Shown piece after piece: positions 22,553-29,347 of a stretch of 29,347 nucleotides of DNA. Made by a program: the position numbers and the translations under genes. The DNA comes from a virus: positions 1-29,347 of the IMG/VR virus record IMGVR_UViG_3300025889_000670. One strand, written 5' to 3'. Every line of letters begins with the position of its first letter. The first letter of the stretch is position 1. The notes below the pieces were generated by a model, which ran no database searches, had not been told where the DNA came from, and saw only the letters and a list, made by a program, of their open reading frames with translations.

Positions 22553-23176
22553 TTATTTTTTCTTATTTTTCAAAGTTGCCATTGCAGCCTTGATTCTGTC
22601 TGCGTTAGCAGCAGTTTCTACGTTGAACATAGAGAATTTAGCCTTCGACATAGTTTCATTTGGAGTCAAAATAGTAGGCTCAGCTGCTGGACCATCCATC
22701 AACGACGCTACTTTATCCTCCAATAATTCCATTTTTGTCTTCATTGCGGCCATTTCTTCTTTGAGAGCGTCAGCAATCTCAGAAACGATTTCGGCAACTG
22801 ATACTTCAGCTTCTGGGGCTGCTTCTTCAATTGCGTCAACTACTTCCTCAACTACTTCCTCTACGTCAGCCATTTTTTCTGCAGATAATTCCTTTTCACC
22901 ATCAGCACCCATGATTTCTTTTACTACAGAATCTTCTGTAACAATCTTGGTACCATCTTCTAATTCGTGTGTTCCGTTAGGAGCATCCATTTCCTGCCCT
23001 TCAGCAGTTACAACAGTTACTTTATCTCCAACTTGCAATGAATCGCCTGGGAATTTAATAGTGAATGCACCATTAACGTCCTTAAGCTCACCGAATGTTT
23101 CTTCTGTGGTTACTTCAGTTTTCTCTACGAGATTAAAATGTGACTTTACAAGTTCTTTTAATTCACTTGATGTCAT
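22553..23176 (-). CDS. Scaffold-like protein
   Basis: This is a 207-aa very acidic protein. The N-terminus (SHFNLVEKTEVTTEETFGEL, then IKFPGDSLQVGDKVTVV) is a small beta domain. The middle is strongly Glu-rich (MADVEEVVEEVVDAIEEAAP) and forms a coiled coil (AEIVSEIADALKEEMAAMKT, then KMELLEDKVASLMDG). The C-terminus is basic (RIKAAMATLKNKKK), which fits scaffold binding to the capsid shell. It lies between the protease region and the major capsid gene, the usual place for scaffolds. A 23239-23232 TATATTTA box lies 56 bases upstream, but no -33 box is seen. Confidence 0.7.
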   Translation of the reverse strand: MTSSELKELVKSHFNLVEKTEVTTEETFGELKDVNGAFTIKFPGDSLQVGDKVTVVTAEGQEMDAPNGTHELEDGTKIVTEDSVVKEIMGADGEKELSAEKMADVEEVVEEVVDAIEEAAPEAEVSVAEIVSEIADALKEEMAAMKTKMELLEDKVASLMDGPAAEPTILTPNETMSKAKFSMFNVETAANADRIKAAMATLKNKKK

Positions 23177-23284
23177 ACTTTCGAAGTTTATTGGGTTAAT
23201 ATTTTCAATACTACTATAGTATCTCGTTCAATAAATATAGGTAAAAATCTCTCCTCGTTTCTATAAATAAAACGTGATTACTGA

Positions 23285-23308
23285 AGGGAGAGTTCGTAAC
23301 TTCTCCCT
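23285..23308 (-). terminator. Hairpin before scaffold gene
   Basis: AGGGAGA (23285-23291) pairs with TCTCCCT (23302-23308), a 7-bp stem with a 10-base loop, 7 bases after the 49-aa gene stop. It lies upstream of a possible late promoter for the scaffold and capsid genes. Confidence 0.5.
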
Positions 23309-23315
23309 AATAACG

Positions 23316-23465
23316 TCACTTAGTGATGTTAGAGAATGGAGATGAGAGTTGTTGGTAACAAATAGCTGCTGCTTGTTTCGCATCATATTCTCCTGATAAA
23401 TCAGTGATACAACGTGAAATAAATTCGTCACGTGTTTCTAATGGTGTTTTTACTGGGATAGGCAT
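23316..23465 (-). CDS. Small conserved protein of phage head module
   Basis: This is a 49-aa protein, MPIPVKTPLETRDEFISRCI, then TDLSGEYDAKQAAAICYQQL. It resembles the small MPIPxxxETxxEFIxRC....QxxAICY units often next to or inside phage protease genes. The Cys residues are typical of the family. It starts 1 base after the stop of the holin-like gene. A hairpin follows. No enzyme function is suggested. Confidence 0.7.
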   Translation of the reverse strand: MPIPVKTPLETRDEFISRCITDLSGEYDAKQAAAICYQQLSSPFSNITK

Positions 23466-23466
23466 A

Positions 23467-23646
23467 TTATTTGTTTTTGTATATTTTAGCTAAATCAACT
23501 ATCGCTTGAGAACCAATGTAAATAGATGATACAATCACCCAGTCACTTGATGTTAGATTACCAAATATAGCTAATGCTGTTCCTATTACGAATACGAGGA
23601 ATTTTCTACTAATGTATTTTTGTGTTATGTTATCTAATATTCCCAT
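23467..23646 (-). CDS. Two-pass membrane protein (holin-like)
   Basis: This is a 59-aa protein, MGILDNITQKYISRKFLVFV, with two hydrophobic helices, about residues 15-31 and 36-52 (SSDWVIVSSIYIGSQAIVDL), and a basic C-terminus (KIYKNK). It starts one base after the stop of the protease gene. Small size, two membrane helices and a basic tail fit class II holins, and it resembles the KYISRKF..GxxL holin-like proteins of other phages. It lies in the head module, away from any lysin. It is a better holin candidate than the 59-aa protein at 14739. Confidence 0.6.
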   Translation of the reverse strand: MGILDNITQKYISRKFLVFVIGTALAIFGNLTSSDWVIVSSIYIGSQAIVDLAKIYKNK

Positions 23647-23647
23647 A

Positions 23648-24820
23648 TTATTTCTTCAGGTGTGAACCATCACATAATCCATTCTCATTCTCAGATTTAC
23701 CACAAGCACATTGTCCATTTTTACGACATTGGGTTTTAGACATAGCATAGTTTTCAAAGAATCCTTCTACACTAAATCCCTTTACCTTACCAGATTTGAC
23801 ATAATCTGCCCATACTTTCTTGTTGTCAATCTTGTATATACCAAACCATTGTCCTTTGATAGGTGAAAATCCATATTTAGTTGCCTTATCAGTTGTTGGG
23901 TCTTCTACTAACCAAGATTCAACTAAGTAAGCATCGTCTACCATCTCAGCTGAATTATGTTCAATGTTTACTCTATCGATGATTTTATCTTTCATCATCT
24001 TGTATGATATTTTGCGGATAGTATCCTCAGTAAAGTAAACGAAATACTCATCACCATTATCATCTAATCTCTTGATTAGTTTATTTGGTGTCATAAGTGG
24101 ACCTATTAGCATTTGTTTTTCATCTAATGCAGCGAATTCTAATTTATCTACTACTGAACCACTTACTTCATTTGTGTAATCTGGTAATGTAGATACTTCA
24201 AGTTCCATTTCCTCGTGTGATGAACAAGGCATCCATTTATCATCCATTTTATGGGCACCCTCGCATCCAATCAATTTAGCAGCTAATTCAGCATCCTCTT
24301 TAGTATTGTATAATCCAGCAAACATTTCTTGTTTAATGATTCCTTCAACTATTGTTTGGACTGGATCATCAACATATTCACCAAACTTCTCTCCTGCTTG
24401 TCTTAGTTTCTTTTCAGCCCAAGGTAATGCATCAGGTCCTCCCCATAGTAAATAGGAAATATAACCACACGCATCATAGTCCTTACGTTCGATAGCTAAA
24501 TCATAATTACCTTTTTGACGAATAAGGAATGCACGCATTCTACGGATAGTATCTAATGATACATTTTCACGATTAGCAAGTTGCTGGGCACGTTGTTTAC
24601 CAACTAATGTTCCACATTTATTGCCTAACTCTTCATTACGTTTAATTCCCATCTTAGCTGCCTCAACAGCACCTTCAGGATAGTCATTATATGTTTCGGC
24701 AAAATCTTGTTTACCAAAATACATAAAATCCTCTTCAATTGCGGGTTGTTCGACTAATGCTACAGCATCAACTCCTGCTAAGATTGAGTTTTCGTCAATG
24801 TCTAATTTTACAATTTTCAT
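23648..24820 (-). CDS. XkdF-type prohead protease with C-terminal CDGSH-like motif
   Basis: This is a 390-aa protein with several modules. Residues about 46-140 (YPEGAVEAAKMGIKRNEELG, CGTLVGKQRAQQLANRENVS, DACGYISYLLWGG) match a domain common in Bacteroidota phage head proteins. About 170-205 has GCEGAHKMDDKWMPCSSH. The XkdF-type peptidase (about 237-350) includes NIEHN with candidate His288 and VESWLVEDP with candidate Ser302, and ends SVEGFF. The last 30 residues carry C371-A-C373 and CDGSH (383-387), spacing 2-10-4, close to the Cys3His iron-sulfur CDGSH pattern (2-9-4 in mitoNEET). It would mature the prohead. The motif could instead be a zinc knuckle. Confidence 0.75.
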   Translation of the reverse strand: MKIVKLDIDENSILAGVDAVALVEQPAIEEDFMYFGKQDFAETYNDYPEGAVEAAKMGIKRNEELGNKCGTLVGKQRAQQLANRENVSLDTIRRMRAFLIRQKGNYDLAIERKDYDACGYISYLLWGGPDALPWAEKKLRQAGEKFGEYVDDPVQTIVEGIIKQEMFAGLYNTKEDAELAAKLIGCEGAHKMDDKWMPCSSHEEMELEVSTLPDYTNEVSGSVVDKLEFAALDEKQMLIGPLMTPNKLIKRLDDNGDEYFVYFTEDTIRKISYKMMKDKIIDRVNIEHNSAEMVDDAYLVESWLVEDPTTDKATKYGFSPIKGQWFGIYKIDNKKVWADYVKSGKVKGFSVEGFFENYAMSKTQCRKNGQCACGKSENENGLCDGSHLKK

Positions 24821-24838
24821 AATAATAAATATATTGTT

Positions 24839-27103
24839 TTATCCTCCTAATCTTCTACGTCTACCAATTTGGCCGTATGCTTGGAGACCTAACGTTACAT
24901 CGCTTGCTAACACGTAAGCTCGCATAGGTTGCTCTGGTGCTACAATTCTTGGAGTTACACTTTGTGGTGCTAAGAAACCACCTGTTCCAAATTGTGGGTT
25001 TAATCCTCTTTGAGAAACAGGGGTTGATGCTACTGGATTAACTGGAGTATTAGTATCATTAAATGATGATGATTGAATATCTTGAATAGCTTTTTGTCCT
25101 GCTAATAATGCTGCTGATGCACCCGCAATAGCTAATACTTGTCCTACATAAGGAACACCAATCAATCCTTTATACGCCTCGAATGCTGCTTGAATACTTG
25201 TAATTCGTGTTTCAGCAATTCTATATTTTTTACCTTTTTCAAATCCTTCTTCATTGGATTCGTCAATATTTTCACTTAATGTTCTGGATAGGTTAGCTGC
25301 TATTTGTAATGTATTTGAAGTAGCTTCTCCTAAGTTACTTTCAAAGAAGTTTATTTGTTTAGTGATAGCATCATTAAAGTAATCTACCAACTCTGCTGAT
25401 TTGAATTTAATACCATCAAGTCCCTTACTAACTTTCTTTTCAAGTTCAGTTACATAAGGTAATTGTTTTAGAATGATATTAGTTCTCTCTTCAGCAACTT
25501 TATTACCATTCATAGAGAACATTATTTCCTCACTTAGTTCCTGATTACGTTTCTTAGTAGCAGCAGCTATGTTTATTAAAGCACGTTGGTAGCTTTCTAA
25601 TGCACTTGTTTGTTGATTAGTTAGTGTAGCATTTGAACTTGCTGCTGAATTACCTGCTAATAATTCATCTACATAAACTTCGAGTGAATTTGTAGCTATA
25701 CCAATTTGATTATTTAAGGATTGATATTCATCAGCTAATAATTTAGTTTGACCTACTTGGTCTTGACGTAATAAAGCTAATCGTGCTTCATTTTCACCAA
25801 TTTGAAATCCTTGTTTAGCAAATTCATCTTGAACTTCTTGGATAAGTTCTAATTGACGTGCATATGCTTCTGTAATTTTTTGTTCGATTGCTTTTGCCTT
25901 AGCACGACGTTCTATAGCAGCAATTTCTCTACCAACTGCTAATGTAATTTTATCAATAGCATCTGCTTGTCTTAAATCTAAACCAACAAGTTCTGGGACT
26001 AATTTTTGTAGTTCTTTTAATGCTTTGACTCTATCCTTTTGTTTTTGGTTATTATCAGTTACTACTTTAGTCAATAACTTTATTCTTGTTGTTTGTGAAG
26101 CAAGTGAATCAATTTGTTGTTTATTTAATCTAACATTTTCTACTAATAGGTGATTATAATTCTCTAATTCCTCATATGCTTTTTTACTTGATCCAATCCA
26201 ATTTACAAGGGCAGCAACAGCAGCTCCAATAGCAACAGCAATACCAACCCATCCTAATAGTGATATTTTTCGTGCTGCATCTAAAGCCTTATTAAGAGCT
26301 AATTCTAAACGTTGCATTATAGTTAGCTTTTCCCTGGCAACGGTTTCAGCTTCAATAGCAGCATTAGTAGATACCCTTACTAATCTGCCTTCAACCATTT
26401 TAGTTGTTTCTAAATCATAACCTAATATTGATGCTGCCCTCGCTTCTGTAACCTGATTTTGAATGGCATATTCTCTAATTTTAGAATCTATATCAGCATA
26501 AGTTGCTAATGTATTTTCAACTGTAGCTACTGTGTTTTCACCTTTAGCTACTGTAGCATTTCGTGTAGCACTTGCTTCAGTATTGATAGAAGTAGTAGCT
26601 GTAGAGTTAGCACCTGTAAGGATACCTGCTGTAGCAGCATTTGATTCAATAGCGGCTGTATTAGTATTTTCTACTACTGTAGATTCTCTTGTAATTTCAG
26701 TATATGCTTGTCTTGCCTCGGTAAGTGATTTATAACCATCAAATATTCTCTTGGCACCATCAGCAAACGAAATAGCACCTAATGCTAATGCTTCGAATTT
26801 TTCAGCATCTTCTTCTGATGCTATACCTAATGCTACTATACCACCTGCTAATACTTCAATACTACCACCAACCAAATTGATAGCACCATCTAATGTTTTG
26901 ATTCGTGCTTCTTGGCTTTTAAGGCTAAGTTCAACATTAGAAGCCGAAGTAGCTGTTTTATTAAGCTCTGTTTGGGTTTTGGATAGTTCCTTATTTAGGT
27001 TTTCTGTTGACTTATCTGCTGTATTTAACGCACCACTAAACTGGTTTACCTCTTGGGTAGCCTGTTGAGCGTTTAAGTCAATTTGTGCTTGTATCGTTTG
27101 CAT
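24839..27103 (-). CDS. Tail tape measure protein
   Basis: This is a 754-aa protein. The start (IQAQIDLNAQQATQEVNQFS, then GALNTADKSTENLNKELSKT) and a long helical, Asn/Thr/Ala-rich coiled coil are typical of tape measures. A transmembrane segment lies at about residues 282-304 (GWVGIAVAIGAAVAALV). A second hydrophobic stretch lies near the C-terminus (VGQVLAIAGASAALLAGQKA). The end has PEQPMRAYVLASDVTLG, the pattern QPxxAYVVxSDVT common at TMP ends. At about 0.15 nm per residue the tail would be about 110 nm (rule of thumb). It lies between the hub gene and the protease gene, with 8 and 18 bases between. Confidence 0.85.
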   Translation of the reverse strand: MQTIQAQIDLNAQQATQEVNQFSGALNTADKSTENLNKELSKTQTELNKTATSASNVELSLKSQEARIKTLDGAINLVGGSIEVLAGGIVALGIASEEDAEKFEALALGAISFADGAKRIFDGYKSLTEARQAYTEITRESTVVENTNTAAIESNAATAGILTGANSTATTSINTEASATRNATVAKGENTVATVENTLATYADIDSKIREYAIQNQVTEARAASILGYDLETTKMVEGRLVRVSTNAAIEAETVAREKLTIMQRLELALNKALDAARKISLLGWVGIAVAIGAAVAALVNWIGSSKKAYEELENYNHLLVENVRLNKQQIDSLASQTTRIKLLTKVVTDNNQKQKDRVKALKELQKLVPELVGLDLRQADAIDKITLAVGREIAAIERRAKAKAIEQKITEAYARQLELIQEVQDEFAKQGFQIGENEARLALLRQDQVGQTKLLADEYQSLNNQIGIATNSLEVYVDELLAGNSAASSNATLTNQQTSALESYQRALINIAAATKKRNQELSEEIMFSMNGNKVAEERTNIILKQLPYVTELEKKVSKGLDGIKFKSAELVDYFNDAITKQINFFESNLGEATSNTLQIAANLSRTLSENIDESNEEGFEKGKKYRIAETRITSIQAAFEAYKGLIGVPYVGQVLAIAGASAALLAGQKAIQDIQSSSFNDTNTPVNPVASTPVSQRGLNPQFGTGGFLAPQSVTPRIVAPEQPMRAYVLASDVTLGLQAYGQIGRRRRLGG

Positions 27104-27111
27104 TTTCTATA

Positions 27112-29347
27112 TTATCCTCTTGATTGTAAAATATACCATTGACTATTATATGCCATCAATGTATAGGCATCGTATGGGTCTCTAAACGTAATGTAGTTAG
27201 CACCTTCAATAGTTGTTGGGTTTATCAAACTACCTGTATCGTTATTTGCTACCTGAATATGAATATCTTTAGACGCACCTATAACCAGGTTACCTAAATC
27301 CTTAAATCTAATAGCCCTACCCTCTTGATTTTGATAATTATTTGAACCTGAAATAGATGGTAGATAAATAATACCAGCACCTGGACCTGTTCCTGCGTCT
27401 GAAAAGTTTACTACAAATGTGTAGTCATTAAAATACGCTGGTGATTGTAAATCAATACTACCTGTTTGTGATATGTTTAATAGTTTTGGTGTATAAAAAT
27501 ACGCCCCATCTAAATACAAATCGTCTGTAATAACACTACCATTTCTAAAGTTTGAACCATTTTGGTTTCGTCCAGATTGGGGACTATTTAATATTGTATG
27601 TCCTGAACCACTAACCCAAGTTTGATTTTGATTGTTAATGATTGTAGTAGTTTGGTTGTTATCACTAATACTATTTAATCCACCTATAGTAACGTTTCTT
27701 GACGTGGGACTATTGATGATATCATTTGCAGCACCGCCTACCATTACCGCTAACGAGGAAGCGCTTATACCCAATTCAAATCCACCAACTATCGTAGAAT
27801 CACTTGTAAATCCACCTACGTAGTTATTTGCGCCACCTAAGAATTGAACGTTTTTAGATGTATTTGTAGCTGAATGGTTTCTACCTAATGCTACAGAGTT
27901 ATTTGAACCAGCTTCAATATTGTTATTTTCACCTAATACTAATACGTTTTGTGTTTGGTTACCAATTGTATTATTGGAACCTGCCATCATTACGTTGTTA
28001 GTATTTGCGTCAACATTATTAGCACCAAATACTGTGCTATTAGATGGACCTTCAATTACAGCAGGACCTTGCCAAGATACAGATGCTGAATTATTAGTAT
28101 CAGCGAATACTGTAAATCCATCTGCATTAGCTGCTGAACCAACATAGGCATAATCACTAACAATATTTCCTGTAGCTGTGTTTATATAAGTCACTCTACC
28201 AGATGCATCAATACCTCCTACAGAAATATCAACTGGCTCACTACCAACTGGTTGGATTCGTCTACGTGGATATTTTAGTTCTAATGGGAATTGTTTGATT
28301 AACTCTACCTCAATAGAATCAGGATATGATAGGTTAGCACCATTTATCTTGTTGATTCTATAATAATGACCATCAATAAAATACTTATTGTTTAGTTGTA
28401 TATTTTTAATTTCGTATGGTTCTAATAATACATTACAAGTCAATTTACGAGCATCAACGTCATAAAGTGAATTGATATAAGTAGCCCAATATGTGTGGTA
28501 AGCATCTAATGTTGTTCTACCATTTTGAATTGGTTGGAAATATTGATACCAACCTGGATTATCTAAATTACCAAAGTGTAGATCACGTGAACCTGAAATA
28601 CTACCACTAAAATCAGTAGGTAAGTATTCAAATGGGGTCATTTGCACCCATTCACTTTCTCTATGTGTTACACCAAATTCATCTTGCATCCAGAATGTGC
28701 CTGGATATGTTCCATTTGAAGATGATGTAGGACAAATAGCAACCATTGATGCTACATAAGCGTTTGTTCCACCTGTTCTATTTACATCGCTACCTGCGAT
28801 AGCACATACATCTTCTGTTTGTAATGGGTCTACAAAAACTGATTGTGAAACATTATTACAATCAACGTATGAACCTGTAAATCCTATAAAAGCATCTTCG
28901 TTAACAACTGACCATAAGTAACATCCAACTCCCCCAGCATCAAATCCTTGTGCTGAACCCATTGTTTTCAAACCATTTTTGTATAATAATCTTGGTTTGA
29001 ATTTGAATGGACGAATTTGTCCTGTTTCATCTCTTCTACCTAATGTAGGGATAATTACTTCATCTCCACCAGGAATATTTTTAACAGGAGTGGCTGCAAA
29101 GAAATGTCCGACTTCCTTTTCACCTTCTGATAAGTCACTATCTAATTGTTTATATTCGTATGTTCCAAATACATCACCAAAGTTTAATACTGTGTATTTG
29201 TTATTGGCTGCCTCATCATCCTCATCTCTAAATGTAATGTATTTAGGTTGTTCGGATGCTGGGTGAACAATTTGGAATCGTTCTGTTCTATCTACTTTAT
29301 CTGTCCAATCAATCTCATCACCAGCATTTATCCAATCTTGGTATGGT
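27112..29347 (-). CDS. Baseplate hub / adhesin, C-terminal part (continues from base 1)
   Basis: This holds residues 565-1204 of the hub gene, plus the duplicated 315 bases of the terminal repeat (29033-29347). The frame from 29032 reads DETGQIRPFKFKPRLLYKNG, then LKTMGSAQGFDAGGVGC. The hub-like part (to about residue 850) has LLEPYEIKNIQLNNKYFIDG. From about residue 865 to 1055 there are beta-roll repeats (NNTIGNQTQNVLVLGENNNI, AGSNNSVALGRNHSATNTSK) typical of YadA-like trimeric adhesins. The last 150 residues are a C-terminal cap (IIYLPSISGSNNYQNQEGRA). A Met at 28971 is internal, not a start. Fusion of the hub and adhesin puts receptor binding on the tail tip. Confidence 0.75.
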   Translation of the reverse strand, partial: PYQDWINAGDEIDWTDKVDRTERFQIVHPASEQPKYITFRDEDDEAANNKYTVLNFGDVFGTYEYKQLDSDLSEGEKEVGHFFAATPVKNIPGGDEVIIPTLGRRDETGQIRPFKFKPRLLYKNGLKTMGSAQGFDAGGVGCYLWSVVNEDAFIGFTGSYVDCNNVSQSVFVDPLQTEDVCAIAGSDVNRTGGTNAYVASMVAICPTSSSNGTYPGTFWMQDEFGVTHRESEWVQMTPFEYLPTDFSGSISGSRDLHFGNLDNPGWYQYFQPIQNGRTTLDAYHTYWATYINSLYDVDARKLTCNVLLEPYEIKNIQLNNKYFIDGHYYRINKINGANLSYPDSIEVELIKQFPLELKYPRRRIQPVGSEPVDISVGGIDASGRVTYINTATGNIVSDYAYVGSAANADGFTVFADTNNSASVSWQGPAVIEGPSNSTVFGANNVDANTNNVMMAGSNNTIGNQTQNVLVLGENNNIEAGSNNSVALGRNHSATNTSKNVQFLGGANNYVGGFTSDSTIVGGFELGISASSLAVMVGGAANDIINSPTSRNVTIGGLNSISDNNQTTTIINNQNQTWVSGSGHTILNSPQSGRNQNGSNFRNGSVITDDLYLDGAYFYTPKLLNISQTGSIDLQSPAYFNDYTFVVNFSDAGTGPGAGIIYLPSISGSNNYQNQEGRAIRFKDLGNLVIGASKDIHIQVANNDTGSLINPTTIEGANYITFRDPYDAYTLMAYNSQWYILQSRG
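29033..29347. repeat. Terminal direct repeat, right copy
   Basis: This copy matches 1-315 except at 29110 (G), 29112 (C) and 29239 (G). It is duplicated sequence in the assembly, so one copy should be dropped when closing the circle. Confidence 0.95.

Noticed and set aside
22509-23219. 236-codon plus-strand open frame opposite the scaffold gene
   Set aside because: It lies over the acidic scaffold gene, whose composition leaves the antisense frame open. The product is low-complexity Ser/Ala-rich, and the minus-strand gene has a clear role.
26532-27068. Plus-strand open frames opposite the tape measure gene
   Set aside because: These are antisense of the Ala/Thr/Asn-rich coiled coil, with biased Ser/Ala/Val composition, so they are shadows.
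27112-28971. Separate 619-aa gene starting at Met 28971
   Set aside because: The frame is open upstream to the join and on through base 1 to 1694, and the upstream residues continue the hub sequence, so this Met is internal.

Overview
The window is a complete, circularly closing genome of a small tailed phage (Caudoviricetes). The first 315 bases recur as the last 315 (29033-29347, 3 mismatches), so the unique length is about 29,032 bp. One 1,204-codon gene reads straight through the join. All genes I can support lie on the minus strand, so transcription runs from high to low coordinates and around the join. The host is probably a member of Bacteroidota, flavobacterial-like. Starts lack Shine-Dalgarno sequences and follow A-rich leaders. 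Six upstream regions carry TTG-N20-TATATTYR, which fits the Bacteroidota sigma-A promoter (TTTG / TAnnTTTG). Many proteins also belong to types common in phages of that phylum. I see no sheath gene. A tape measure protein of 754 aa with tail-completion genes suggests a long, non-contractile tail (siphovirus-like, inference).

Layout in transcription order. (1) 13859-13588 is a non-coding region with a late terminator and two ATCGAT-centred palindromes. (2) 13587-8622 holds a sigma-factor-like regulator, small membrane and unknown proteins, a GIY-YIG endonuclease, a SAM-methyltransferase-like protein, a probable small terminase and the large terminase. (3) 8621-5167 is a set of small unknown genes, several with their own promoter and hairpin, ending with a nuclease-like gene. 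(4) 5055-1 and on through 29032-24839 is the tail module: a chaperone-like gene with a likely -1 programmed frameshift (T TTT TTA), tail terminator- and completion-like proteins, a tail tip protein, a giant hub-plus-adhesin protein and the tape measure. (5) 24820-18671 is the head module: XkdF-type protease with a C-terminal CDGSH-like motif, a holin-like protein, a scaffold-like protein, major capsid, probable tail tube, portal and connector. (6) 18669-13860 is the fibre and adhesin module, with a beta-roll fibre, a lectin-like tail protein, a small membrane protein and a polyglycine adhesin.

The genome is complete, yet I recognise no DNA polymerase, helicase, primase, integrase, repressor or endolysin. 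Replication and lysis must therefore rely on the host or on unrecognised small genes. The points most worth a second look are the frameshift with dual coding, the protease-CDGSH fusion, the promoter/hairpin cassettes, the unusual placement of the portal, and the hub fused to a YadA-like beta-roll.
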